A stretch of DNA of 64,000 nt from Paraburkholderia phenoliruptrix (lineage in GTDB: Bacteria > Pseudomonadota > Gammaproteobacteria > Burkholderiales > Burkholderiaceae). The notes below the pieces were generated by a model, which was given only the letters and a program-made list of their open reading frames with translations, was not told the DNA's origin and searched no databases. A program made the position numbers and the translations under genes. Positions 41,476 to 50,389 of this stretch are shown here, piece after piece (within the stretch, counting starts at the first letter, position 1; every line of letters starts with the position of its first letter). The stretch spans positions 52,455 through 116,454 of the forward strand of contig NZ_CADIKB010000021.1 in the NCBI RefSeq assembly GCF_902859825.1, in the 5' to 3' direction.

Positions 41476-43182
41476 ATGACCTTACGCATTGGCCGCCGCG
41501 CGTACGCGGAAATGTTCGGCCCCACCACCGGCGACCGCGTGCGTCTCGCCGACACCGAGTTGCTGATCGAAGTCGAGCGCGATTTCACGACGTATGGCGA
41601 AGAAGTGAAATTCGGCGGCGGCAAGGTGATTCGCGACGGCATGGGCCAGTCGCAGCACGTGCATGCCGACGTGGTCGATACCGTCGTGACGAACGCGGTC
41701 ATTCTGGATCACTGGGGCATCGTGAAGGCCGACATCGGCATCAAGGACGGCCGCATTGCCGCCATCGGCAAGGCGGGCAATCCCGACATCCAGCCGAACG
41801 TGACGATTGCGATTGGCGCATCCACCGAAGTGATTGCCGGCGAAGGCCTGATCGTGACGGCGGGCGGCATCGACACGCACATTCATTTCATCAGCCCGCA
41901 GCAGATTGAAGAAGCGCTCGCGAGCGGCGTGACGACGATGCTCGGCGGCGGCACCGGCCCCGCCACGGGCACCAACGCGACCACGTGCACGCCGGGCCCG
42001 TGGCATCTCGAACGCATGCTGCAAGCGGCGGACGGCTATCCGATGAACCTCGGCTTTCTCGGCAAAGGCAACGTGAGCCAGCCGCAGCCGGCGTTGGAGC
42101 AGATCGCCGCGGGCGCCATCGGTCTGAAGCTGCACGAAGACTGGGGCACGACGCCCGCCGCCATCGACAACTGCCTTTCCGTTGCGGACGACACCGACAC
42201 GCAGGTCGCCATTCACACCGACACGCTGAACGAAGCGGGCTTCGTCGAAGCCACCGTGGCCGCGTTCAAGGGCCGCACGATCCACACGTATCACACCGAG
42301 GGCGCGGGCGGCGGCCACGCGCCCGACATCATCAAGGTCTGCGGCGAAGCGAACGTGCTGCCTTCGTCGACCAATCCGACGCGGCCCTACACCGTCAACA
42401 CGCTCGAAGAGCATCTCGACATGCTGATGGTATGCCACCACCTCGACCCGTCGATTGCGGAAGACATTGCGTTTGCCGAATCGCGCATTCGCCGCGAAAC
42501 CATCGCCGCTGAGGACATCCTGCACGATCTCGGCGCGCTCTCGATGCTCTCATCCGATTCGCAGGCCATGGGCCGCGTGGGCGAAGTCATCATCCGCACG
42601 TGGCAGACCGCGCACAAGATGAAGGTGCAGCGCGGTGCGCTGCCCGAGGACAGTGCGCGTCACGACAACTTCCGCGCCAAACGCTATGTCGCCAAGTACA
42701 CGATCAACCCGGCCATCACGCACGGCATCGCGCATGAGGTGGGTTCCATCGAGCCCGGCAAGTGGGCCGATCTCGTGTTCTGGGAGCCGGCGTTTTTCGG
42801 CATCAAGCCCTCGCTGATCCTCAAAGGCGGCATGATCGCGATGGCGCAGATGGGCGACCCGAACGCGTCGATTCCCACGCCGCAGCCGGTGCATTACCGC
42901 GAAATGTTCGCGACGCGCGGCGGTGCCCTCGCGCGCACGTCGCTGACATTTGTTTCGCAACTCGCCGCCGACGCGGGCGTGGCCGAGCGCTACGGATTGA
43001 ACAAGCGTATCGTGGCTGTGAAGAACTGCCGCAACATCACGAAGGCGGACATGATTCACAACGCGTGGCGCCCGTCGATCAGCGTCGATCCCGAAACCTA
43101 CCAGGTGATTGCCGACGGTCAATTGCTGACCTGTGAACCGGCCAGTGTCCTGCCGATGGCGCAACGCTATTTCCTGTTCTGA
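41476..43182 (+). CDS. ureC: Urease alpha (catalytic) subunit
   Basis: A 568-residue catalytic subunit carrying the dinickel site. All key residues are present, one position later than in the Klebsiella enzyme. They are H135 and H137 (IDTHIHF), the carbamylated lysine K218 (GLKLHEDWG), H247, H273, the mobile-flap C320-H321 (MVCHHLDPS) and D361. H220, used in substrate binding, is also there. The enzyme should be active once loaded with nickel by UreDEFG. It starts 55 bases after ureB and ends 2 bases before ureE. Confidence 0.99.
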   Translation: MTLRIGRRAYAEMFGPTTGDRVRLADTELLIEVERDFTTYGEEVKFGGGKVIRDGMGQSQHVHADVVDTVVTNAVILDHWGIVKADIGIKDGRIAAIGKAGNPDIQPNVTIAIGASTEVIAGEGLIVTAGGIDTHIHFISPQQIEEALASGVTTMLGGGTGPATGTNATTCTPGPWHLERMLQAADGYPMNLGFLGKGNVSQPQPALEQIAAGAIGLKLHEDWGTTPAAIDNCLSVADDTDTQVAIHTDTLNEAGFVEATVAAFKGRTIHTYHTEGAGGGHAPDIIKVCGEANVLPSSTNPTRPYTVNTLEEHLDMLMVCHHLDPSIAEDIAFAESRIRRETIAAEDILHDLGALSMLSSDSQAMGRVGEVIIRTWQTAHKMKVQRGALPEDSARHDNFRAKRYVAKYTINPAITHGIAHEVGSIEPGKWADLVFWEPAFFGIKPSLILKGGMIAMAQMGDPNASIPTPQPVHYREMFATRGGALARTSLTFVSQLAADAGVAERYGLNKRIVAVKNCRNITKADMIHNAWRPSISVDPETYQVIADGQLLTCEPASVLPMAQRYFLF

Positions 43183-43184
43183 TC

Positions 43185-43835
43185 ATGCGCACACTCGACA
43201 AGCTGATTGCGCCTCACCTGAAACTCGCGCCGGTGCTCGTCAAACGCGCGCCGACGTTGACGCTGGCTTTCGACGAGCGCCGCAAGAGCCGCCTCGCGGC
43301 CACGCTCGATAACGGCGAAGAGGTGGCCGTGCTGCTGCCGCGCGGCACCGTGCTGCGCGACGGCGATGTGCTCGTCGCCGACGACGGCGGCCTCGTGCGC
43401 GTCGTCGCCGCGCCCGAAACGGTGCTCGTGGTCCGCGCGAAAGATGCGCTGACGCTCACGCGCGCGGCATATCACCTCGGCAATCGTCATACGCCGGTGG
43501 AAGTCGGCGCGGATTATCTGAAGCTCGAATACGATCCGGTGCTGGCCGATATGCTCAAGCGCATCGGCGCGACGGTCGATCAGGTTGCCATGCCGTTTCA
43601 GCCCGAAACGGGCGCGTATGGCGGCGGCCACAAGCATGGGCACGACGAGACCTTCGCCGAAGATTACGCGTTGGCGCAGCAGGTGTTCGGCGAACATCAT
43701 GGGCATTCGCATGATCATGAGCACGGCCACGCTGATGAGCACGGTCATGACCATGCGCACGATCACAGCCCCGAAGACCACGTGCACGACGAATCCTGCG
43801 GCCACGCGCATCATCACCAGCATGCGCATCGCTGA
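43185..43835 (+). CDS. ureE: Urease nickel metallochaperone, His-rich
   Basis: A 216-residue UreE that hands nickel to the UreDFG-urease complex. The N-terminal peptide-binding and C-terminal metal-binding domains cover about residues 1-145 (VLLPRGTVLRDGDVL and AYHLGNRHTPVEV are typical). An unusually long tail follows, with 23 histidines among about 70 residues, many in HGH, HDH and HAH runs, able to store several nickel ions. The tail coding region overlaps the ureF start by 14 bases. Confidence 0.96.
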   Translation: MRTLDKLIAPHLKLAPVLVKRAPTLTLAFDERRKSRLAATLDNGEEVAVLLPRGTVLRDGDVLVADDGGLVRVVAAPETVLVVRAKDALTLTRAAYHLGNRHTPVEVGADYLKLEYDPVLADMLKRIGATVDQVAMPFQPETGAYGGGHKHGHDETFAEDYALAQQVFGEHHGHSHDHEHGHADEHGHDHAHDHSPEDHVHDESCGHAHHHQHAHR

Positions 43836-44502
43836 ACTCACGGCGCTGCTGCATCTCGCGTCGCCGGCGCTGCCCATCGGCGCCTTCAGTTATTCGCAGG
43901 GACTCGAAGCGGCAATCGAAGCACAACTCATCACCGACGCCGATTCGGCCCGCGACTGGATTGCCAGCGGCCTCACCGACGTGCTCGCACGCGGCGAGCT
44001 GCCTTTCCTGGCGCATCAGATGGAGCGCTGGCGCAGCCACGACAGCACCGGTCTCGGAGAAGCGAACAACGAATTCCTCGCGAGCCGCGAATCCGCCGAA
44101 TTGCGGCGCGAAACCGAGCAGATGGGCTGGTCGCTGCGGCAGTTGTGCGTCTCGCTGGAATGGGGCGATGCCGCGCGGCGTGCGACGCTCGCCGCGATCT
44201 CACCGCTCGCGCAACCCACGGCGTTCGCCTTCGCGGCGTATGCGCATGACGCCGCCGTCGACGCCGCGCTTGCCGCCTACGCGTTCAGCTGGGTCGAAAA
44301 CCAGGCCGCCGCCGCATTGAAGGCGGTGCCGCTTGGGCAGCTCGCGGGACAACGCATCATCGTCGCGTTACGCGGGCCGATCGATGCGGCGGTCACGCGC
44401 GCGCTCGCGACGTCGCCGGAAGACATCAACACGTTTGCGCCGCAGCTCGGCATTCTGTCGGCGCGTCACGAGTCGCAGTATTCGCGGCTTTTTCGCTCAT
44501 AA
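43822..44502 (+). CDS. ureF: Urease accessory protein UreF
   Basis: A 226-residue, mostly helical maturation protein that joins UreD and UreG on apo-urease and gates GTP-dependent nickel insertion. It begins MRIAELTALLHLASPALPIGAFSYSQGLE-type sequence; the PIGAFSYSQGLE portion is the classic UreF signature. ATG at 43822 lies inside the end of ureE, implying coupled translation; the open frame upstream only mirrors ureE. ureG starts 11 bases later. Confidence 0.95.
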   Translation: MRIAELTALLHLASPALPIGAFSYSQGLEAAIEAQLITDADSARDWIASGLTDVLARGELPFLAHQMERWRSHDSTGLGEANNEFLASRESAELRRETEQMGWSLRQLCVSLEWGDAARRATLAAISPLAQPTAFAFAAYAHDAAVDAALAAYAFSWVENQAAAALKAVPLGQLAGQRIIVALRGPIDAAVTRALATSPEDINTFAPQLGILSARHESQYSRLFRS

Positions 44503-44513
44503 AACGATCCATC

Positions 44514-45167
44514 ATGAACGCACCTCAACACACCGCCCACTCGTCCGTCCGCACGAAAAAACTGCCGCCGCTGCGCGTGGGCGTGGGCGGACCGGTCGGC
44601 TCGGGCAAGACCACGCTGCTCGAAATGCTCTGCAAGGCGATGCGCGATCAGTACGATCTCGTCGCGATCACCAACGACATCTACACGAAAGAAGACCAGC
44701 GCCTGCTCACGGTTGCGGGCGCGTTGCCGGCCGAGCGCATCATGGGCGTCGAGACGGGCGGCTGCCCGCATACGGCAATTCGCGAGGACGCGTCGATCAA
44801 CCTCGAAGCCGTCGACCGCATGCTCGGGCGCTTTCCGGACGCGGACATCGTGTTCATCGAATCGGGCGGCGATAACCTCGCGGCGACCTTCAGCCCCGAA
44901 CTGTCGGACCTGACGATTTACGTGATCGACGTGGCAGGCGGCGAGAAGATTCCGCGCAAGGGCGGCCCCGGCATCACGAAGTCGGACCTGCTCGTGATCA
45001 ACAAGACGGACCTCGCGCCGCTCGTGGGCGCGAATCTGGACGTGATGGCCTCGGACGCAAAAAAAATGCGCGGCGAGCGGCCTTTTGTGATGTGCAATCT
45101 GAAGGCGCTCGACGGGTTGGACGAGGTGGTGCGGTTTATCGAGCGCAAGGGATTGTTGAAGGCGTGA
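44514..45167 (+). CDS. ureG: Urease accessory GTPase UreG
   Basis: A 217-residue SIMIBI GTPase that powers nickel delivery to urease. The P-loop GGPVGSGKTTLLEML (from residue 25), the DIYTKEDQ switch, the nickel-binding C84-P85-H86 motif (ETGGCPHTA), FIESGGDN and the NKTDLAP guanine motif are all visible. It is the last gene of the urease cluster and is convergent with waaA, with 33 bases between the stops. Confidence 0.97.
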   Translation: MNAPQHTAHSSVRTKKLPPLRVGVGGPVGSGKTTLLEMLCKAMRDQYDLVAITNDIYTKEDQRLLTVAGALPAERIMGVETGGCPHTAIREDASINLEAVDRMLGRFPDADIVFIESGGDNLAATFSPELSDLTIYVIDVAGGEKIPRKGGPGITKSDLLVINKTDLAPLVGANLDVMASDAKKMRGERPFVMCNLKALDGLDEVVRFIERKGLLKA

Positions 45168-45200
45168 TTGAGGCGGCGCGCGGCGGAGCCGCCCGCTCCC

Positions 45201-46508
45201 TCACTCCGGCAGCACCGCCATCAACACATCCACGGTGCGCGCGGTCGCGCCGCGATGACGCGCGGCGAAGGCCGACGCCGCGCCGCCCATGGCGAGCCGC
45301 CGCGCCTTGTCGTTGAAGAGCTCACGCAGCGCGCGAGCGAGATCGGCCGGATCCTGCACCTGCACCGCTGCGCCCGCGGCGACCGCATCGGCTGTGGCCT
45401 GCGTGAAGTTGAACACATGCGGCCCGATCAGCACCGGCACGCCGACCGCGCACGCCTCGATCAGATTCTGTCCGCCGAGTGGCAACAGACTGCCGCCGAT
45501 AAACGACAGGTCCGACGCCGCGTAATAAGCGCCCAGCTCGCCCATCGAATCGCCGAGCAGCACGTTCACCTCCGCCGACAACGCAGGCACGCCGCCGCTC
45601 GCGGCCGCGGACGCCACCTTCGCATCCGGCGCCCACGCGGAACGCCGCACGAGGCGCAAGCCGGCTTTCTCGACGAGCCCCGCCACCTCGTTAAAGCGCT
45701 GCGGATGACGCGGCACGAGAATCAACAACGCGTCCTCCACGCCGAGCGCAGCGAACGCCTGCAGTACGAGCTCTTCTTCGCCTTCGCGCGTGCTCGCCGC
45801 GACCCACACGGGCCGCGTGCCGATTGCCGCGCGCCACGCATGGCCGCGCGCCGCCAGTTCCGGCGGCGTACTCATGTCGAACTTGAGATTGCCGAGCACC
45901 GCGACATTGCGCGCGCCGAGCGCGGTGAGCCGCTCCGCGTCGGAAGGACTTTGCGCCAGCACGCGCGCAAAGCCGCCGAATACATCTTTCGTCGCGCCGC
46001 CGAACTTCGCCGCGCGCTTATACGAGCGCGCCGACATGCGCGCGTTCGTCAGGATCAGTGGCACGTCCGCGCGGCGGCATTCGTCGATCAGCGTGGGCCA
46101 CACTTCGGTCTCCATCACCAGACCGAGCGACGGTCGCCACGCGCGCAAAAAGCGTCGCACCGCATGCGGCATGTCGTACGGCAGATAGCTGCGCAACACA
46201 CGGTCGCCGAAAATCTGCTCGCCGGTCGCGCGGCCGCTCGGCGTCATATGAGTCAGCAGAATGCGCGCGTCCGGGCGCGCCTTCATGAGCGCCTCGATGA
46301 GCGGCTGCGCGGCGCGCGTCTCGCCGACCGACACCGCATGCACCCAGATGAGCGGCGCATTGTCTTCCGGCAGACGCCCGCGCGAATAGCCAAAGCGCTC
46401 GCCAATATGCTGACGATAACCGCGCTCCTTACGCGAGCGGATCAGCAACCGCAGCACGGCGGCGGGCGCGATGAGCCACCACAGCGCGTTGTAGATCGCC
46501 CTCAGCAT
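45201..46508 (-). CDS. waaA: Kdo transferase (lipid A core)
   Basis: A 435-residue GT30 glycosyltransferase that adds Kdo from CMP-Kdo to lipid IVA at the inner membrane. It starts MLRAIYNALWWLIAPAAVLR, the usual membrane-anchor N-terminus. It shows GERFGY, WVHAVSVGET, LLTHMTPSGR (the family T-x2-G motif) and MVMETEVWP-like LVMETEVWPTLI. The C-terminal half has FIGGSLLPLGGQNLIEA, a typical nucleotide-sugar site. ATG at 46508 is chosen over 46643, whose extra residues are Arg/Ala-rich shadow. It follows the Kdo hydroxylase gene by 94 bases. Confidence 0.95.
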   Translation of the reverse strand: MLRAIYNALWWLIAPAAVLRLLIRSRKERGYRQHIGERFGYSRGRLPEDNAPLIWVHAVSVGETRAAQPLIEALMKARPDARILLTHMTPSGRATGEQIFGDRVLRSYLPYDMPHAVRRFLRAWRPSLGLVMETEVWPTLIDECRRADVPLILTNARMSARSYKRAAKFGGATKDVFGGFARVLAQSPSDAERLTALGARNVAVLGNLKFDMSTPPELAARGHAWRAAIGTRPVWVAASTREGEEELVLQAFAALGVEDALLILVPRHPQRFNEVAGLVEKAGLRLVRRSAWAPDAKVASAAASGGVPALSAEVNVLLGDSMGELGAYYAASDLSFIGGSLLPLGGQNLIEACAVGVPVLIGPHVFNFTQATADAVAAGAAVQVQDPADLARALRELFNDKARRLAMGGAASAFAARHRGATARTVDVLMAVLPE

Positions 46509-46602
46509 CGGCGCTCCGCTTGAGCGGGCGCGCGGCGATCGAGCCAAGCGGCCCAATCGAGCCAATCGGGCAGCGCCCGCGCATGCAAACCAGCCGCGGC
46601 GC

Positions 46603-47487
46603 TCAAACCAGCGCCCTGCCCTTGAGGCGTTCGAGTATGCCAAGGGGCGCGCATTCGGGCTGCGCCATCGCCTTGACCGGCAGAAAGAAGGTCTGTTCCA
46701 GCATGAACTGGCCGGACATCACCGCATGCGAAGTCTGGTCGGAGAAACACACCCAGACGCTGCCCGGGGGAAACGGCATGGTTTCCTGCGGGCTCGTCTT
46801 CTGATAGTCGAGGTCCGCCTTCATGCCGTCGTGCAGATGGAGCATCAGGTGGTCGTATTCGCTGCGCGGCGACTTGGTGACATGCAGCAGATTGAGCAGC
46901 CATGCCGAACCCGGCATTTGCGGCTTGATGCGCGGCAGGAAGCGCTTGGCCATGTCTTCGAATGGTTCGCCGACGCGCCACACGCGCGGCACACCATGCG
47001 GATTCACGTTGGTGAACACGCGCAGAATGCGCTCGCCGTAATTCGGCCGCGACGGGAACGCGTCGACGTGCAAACGGCTGTCGTCCTTGCGCCACGACGT
47101 CTGGCGCGTTTCCACCTGATGCAGCCGCAGGCTCGTGGGCGCGACGCGCAGCTTGCCGTTGTATTCTGGAAAAAGCCCGTCGACGAGCGTGCGCGCATTC
47201 GCCTGATAACGCGCGATCAACGCGCGCACCGCGGACTGCGTGACGGCGTCGCCGGCCACGCCGTGCAGCGCGCCGCCATTCGGTTCGAGGCTGATGTTCT
47301 TGCGGTTTGGATCGGCGAGCGCGGGATCGAGCAGCGCGGTTTCGCCGCCTTCGATCGCAAAGCGCAGATTCGGGAAATACAGCACCTTGCCGCGTTCGAC
47401 GCCGGCGAGCAGCGTCTCGCGCGGCACGGACAGGTTGCGCCCGTGCCAGTCGGCGTTCGCGACTTCGATGATCTGGGTTTCGTTCAT
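46603..47487 (-). CDS. kdoO: Kdo 3-hydroxylase (Fe/2-oxoglutarate type)
   Basis: A 294-residue protein of the Kdo hydroxylase family. In Burkholderia and Yersinia these Fe(II)/2-oxoglutarate dioxygenases turn the outer Kdo of lipid A into Ko (D-glycero-D-talo-oct-2-ulosonic acid). The iron-binding H-x-D is H140-D142 in LHVDAFPSRPNYG, and H254 in DQTSHAVMSGQ is the likely third ligand. ATG at 47487 (MNETQIIEVANADW) is preferred over an upstream start at 47559. The neighbours waaA and waaC strongly support the role. Activity in this organism is inferred from the family. Confidence 0.85.
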   Translation of the reverse strand: MNETQIIEVANADWHGRNLSVPRETLLAGVERGKVLYFPNLRFAIEGGETALLDPALADPNRKNISLEPNGGALHGVAGDAVTQSAVRALIARYQANARTLVDGLFPEYNGKLRVAPTSLRLHQVETRQTSWRKDDSRLHVDAFPSRPNYGERILRVFTNVNPHGVPRVWRVGEPFEDMAKRFLPRIKPQMPGSAWLLNLLHVTKSPRSEYDHLMLHLHDGMKADLDYQKTSPQETMPFPPGSVWVCFSDQTSHAVMSGQFMLEQTFFLPVKAMAQPECAPLGILERLKGRALV

Positions 47488-47536
47488 GATCGCCCTTGAA
47501 AACGGATGATGCGTAAGGCGAAGCGCGCCGGACGAA

Positions 47537-48538
47537 TTACAGCAGGCCAAAGCCGGCAAGCGCGGACTTCACGTGTTGCAGCGTGGGCGGCTGGCCGGCC
47601 GTGCCGAGATTGACGACGTTCGGCGACCAGTAACCGCCGGTCCGCCACGCGGTGGCGAAATTGTACAACTCGACCGTCGGCCGCTTCAGCGCCGCCGCGA
47701 TGTGCACTAGACCTGTGTCAACGCCGACCGTCGCGGCCGCGCCTTCAATGAGACCGACCACCGCCGGCAACGACAACCTGGGCGGCACGATGGCCGCGGC
47801 GCCGAATTCCTTCGCGAGACGCTCGCTCGTCGCGCGTTCGGATTCGCTGCCCCACGGCAACACGATCGACGCGCCGCGCCGCACGAGCGACTGCCCCAGC
47901 TCGATCCACGCGGTATCGGGCCATTGCTTGTCCGCGCGCGAGGTCGCGTGCACGAACACCACGTAAGGCACCGGAAGATTCAGATTGGCCGCCGAGAGCG
48001 CCAGCGCGGCGCGCCCCGTATCGATGCCGAAGTCGATGTCGTCGGTAGGCTGCGGCTGCGGATCGTTCAGCGCTGCGGCCACCAGTTGCCGCGTGCGCTC
48101 GACGACATGAGTGCGCGGCTCGATCGGCACACGCCGGTCGTAGAAAAAACGCACCGGCCACTCGAAGCCGGCCCCGTCCGTGCGATTCGCGAGGCCGACG
48201 AGCGGTCCGCGCGCCATGCTGGCGACCCACGCGGTCTTGATGAGCCCCTGGCAGTCGATCACGAGATCGTAGTGCTCGGCGGCGAGCGCACGGCGAAACG
48301 CACCGATCTCGCGCCAGTTGTCGACCGAAAAGAGACGCTTGCGCCAGCGCCGCAGCGACACCGGAATCGCCCGCCGCACGCCGCTCACCAGTTCCACGAG
48401 CCCGACGAAGCTTTCCTCGACGAGCCAGTCGATCTGCGCCTCGGGATGGCGGCGCCGGATGTCGGCGATCACCGGCATGTTGTGAACGACGTCGCCCAGT
48501 GACGACACCCTCACGATCAATATCTTTTGCACGCTCAA
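47537..48538 (-). CDS. waaC: LPS heptosyltransferase I
   Basis: A 333-residue GT9 enzyme that adds the first heptose to Kdo in the LPS inner core. The N-terminal KILIVRVSSLGDVVHNMPV is the WaaC signature, and DWLVEESFVGLVEL follows. The C-terminal region VGVDTGLVHIAAALKRPTV is the conserved donor-binding segment. It lies 49 bases before the Kdo hydroxylase gene in the same direction and 265 bases after the phosphomannomutase gene, separated by a terminator. Confidence 0.95.
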   Translation of the reverse strand: MSVQKILIVRVSSLGDVVHNMPVIADIRRRHPEAQIDWLVEESFVGLVELVSGVRRAIPVSLRRWRKRLFSVDNWREIGAFRRALAAEHYDLVIDCQGLIKTAWVASMARGPLVGLANRTDGAGFEWPVRFFYDRRVPIEPRTHVVERTRQLVAAALNDPQPQPTDDIDFGIDTGRAALALSAANLNLPVPYVVFVHATSRADKQWPDTAWIELGQSLVRRGASIVLPWGSESERATSERLAKEFGAAAIVPPRLSLPAVVGLIEGAAATVGVDTGLVHIAAALKRPTVELYNFATAWRTGGYWSPNVVNLGTAGQPPTLQHVKSALAGFGLL

Positions 48539-48694
48539 GAGAGGGAAACCGGCTATGCGGTCCGAAGATGCATTGAAAGAGGTGCCGCGAAGCCTTCCGC
48601 TTTGCTTCGCGCGAGACCTCCGGCGGGCGGCGCCACGACGTGCACGTCATGGCGCCAGGACGGCAATTCTAGCGCGAGCTGGCCAATTGGCATG

Positions 48695-48732
48695 AAAAAA
48701 CGCGGCGCGGTAAGTGAAACCCGCGCCGCGTT
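48695..48732 (-). terminator. Rho-independent terminator after the mutase gene
   Basis: AACGCGGCGCGG (48699-48710) and CCGCGCCGCGTT (48721-48732) form a perfect 12-bp stem around a 10-base loop. Read on the minus strand it is followed by a T6 run. It ends the phosphomannomutase/phosphoglucomutase transcript, so waaC must have its own promoter in the remaining 150 bases. Confidence 0.88.
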
Positions 48733-48803
48733 AGCGACAATGGCTGCGGCGCGTTGCAAAGCACCGCGCCGCCGCTGCCTATGCTCGATCTGTCAGAACC
48801 GCA

Positions 48804-50198
48804 TCAGAACGGCAGCTTCGCGTCCGCCTTCTCCGCGAGAATCACGCGGCGGAAGTCTTCCTGGATGCGCTTGAGCGCCGCGTCGTTATCGGCTTCGAAA
48901 CGCATGACCACGACCGGCGTGGTGTTCGACGAGCGCGCGAGGCCGAAGCCGTCCGGGTACTCGACGCGCAGGCCGTCGATGGTCACGACGTCGTCCGCGC
49001 CGGTGAATTGCGCGTTTTTCTGCAGACGTGCGATGAGCTCGAAGTTCTCGCCTTCTTCCAGCTTCAGCTGCAGCTCGGGCGTGGAGTGCGAATTGGGCAG
49101 CGAGTTCAGCAGGTTGCTCGGGTCATCCACGCGTGTGAGGATTTCGAGCAGACGCGCGCCGGTGTAGAGGCCGTCGTCGAAACCGTACCAGCGGTCCTTG
49201 AAGAACACGTGGCCGCTCATTTCGCCTGCGAGCGGCGCGCCGGTTTCCCGCAGCTTCGCTTTGACGAGCGAGTGGCCGGTCTTCCACATGAGTGGCTCGC
49301 CGCCCTTGTCTTTCACCCACTTCGCGAGATTGCGCGTGCACTTCACGTCGTAAATGATCTGCGCGCCCTTGTTGCGCGACAGTACTTCTTCGGCGAAGAG
49401 CATGAGCTGGCGGTCCGGATAAATGATCTGGCCGTCTTTCGTGACGACGCCGAGGCGGTCGCCGTCGCCGTCAACTGCGAAGCCGATTTCCGCGTCCGTT
49501 TCCTTCAGCGCGCGAATCACGTCCTGAAGGTTTTCCGGATGCGCCGGGTCCGGGTGATGGTTCGGGAAGTTGCCGTCGATCTCCGTGAAGAGCTCGACGA
49601 GTTCGCAACCGAGCTTCCTGAAGAGCTGGGGCGCGAGGCCGCCCGCAACGCCGTTGCCGGTATCCACCACGATCTTGATGGGACGCGCGAGCTTCACGTC
49701 GCTTGCGATGCGCTGCAGATAGTCGTCGGCAATGTCGTACTCGACATACGTGCCGCTGCCCTCAGAAAAGTTTTCGTCGACGATGCGCTGATGCAGCGCC
49801 TGAATCTGCTCGCCGTAAATCGCGGAGCCGCGCAGCACCATCTTGAAGCCGTTGTAATCCGGCGGATTATGACTACCCGTCACGACGATGCACGAATCGA
49901 CGCGGCGCTCGCCGCCCTCGAGCTGCAACGGCACGCTTGCCGCGAAATAACCGACGGGCGTCGGCACCATGCCGACATTGACCACGTCGACGCCGGCCGC
50001 ACGCAGGCCGTCGGACAATGCCTGGATCAATTCCGGACCCGACAGACGGCCGTCGCGCGCGACCACCACCGCGTCGCCGCCCTGCGCACGCACTTCGCTG
50101 CCGAACGCGCGGCCGATCGAACGCGCTGCGTCGGCGTCGAGCGTCTTGCCGATCACACCGCGAATGTCATACGCCTTGAAAATGGATTTGGAGATCAT
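48804..50198 (-). CDS. manB: Phosphomannomutase/phosphoglucomutase
   Basis: A 464-residue alpha-D-phosphohexomutase of the AlgC/PMM-PGM type, interconverting 6-phospho and 1-phospho sugars for LPS and exopolysaccharide precursors. The phosphoserine is S109 in VTGSHNPPDYNG, and the metal site is DGDGD with D243, D245 and D247. GEMSGHVFFKD, the sugar-specificity loop of dual PMM/PGM enzymes, is present. Length matches AlgC (about 463). It is transcribed alone toward waaC and is divergent from the flippase gene. Phosphoglucosamine mutase is excluded by the loop. Confidence 0.94.
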   Translation of the reverse strand: MISKSIFKAYDIRGVIGKTLDADAARSIGRAFGSEVRAQGGDAVVVARDGRLSGPELIQALSDGLRAAGVDVVNVGMVPTPVGYFAASVPLQLEGGERRVDSCIVVTGSHNPPDYNGFKMVLRGSAIYGEQIQALHQRIVDENFSEGSGTYVEYDIADDYLQRIASDVKLARPIKIVVDTGNGVAGGLAPQLFRKLGCELVELFTEIDGNFPNHHPDPAHPENLQDVIRALKETDAEIGFAVDGDGDRLGVVTKDGQIIYPDRQLMLFAEEVLSRNKGAQIIYDVKCTRNLAKWVKDKGGEPLMWKTGHSLVKAKLRETGAPLAGEMSGHVFFKDRWYGFDDGLYTGARLLEILTRVDDPSNLLNSLPNSHSTPELQLKLEEGENFELIARLQKNAQFTGADDVVTIDGLRVEYPDGFGLARSSNTTPVVVMRFEADNDAALKRIQEDFRRVILAEKADAKLPF

Positions 50199-50313
50199 GT
50201 TGGCTCACTTGCGTGCAATGGAAAATTTTGACCGGCGCAGTCATGCGGAATCGGTAAATCATAGCGATCGGACATGATGCTGCGCCCTTGCCGGAAGCGA
50301 TCCGGTTCCAACT

Positions 50314-50319
50314 TATAAT
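50314..50319 (+). promoter_or_regulatory. Possible -10 box for the flippase operon
   Basis: TATAAT lies in the 191-base gap between the divergent mutase and flippase genes, 70 bases before ATG 50390. The nearest -35-like TTGCCG (50288-50293) is 20 bases away, which is too far for a strong promoter, so this is tentative. Confidence 0.4.
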
Positions 50320-50389
50320 TGCGCCTTTCGGACCAGCTTGGTAACGCCATTCTAATGCTTAGACGCCCTCCATTTGTAAAGTTGCCCAG

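Noticed and set aside
45168..45200. GC-rich inverted repeat between ureG and waaA as a terminator
   Set aside because: The stem is imperfect and there is no T run on either strand.
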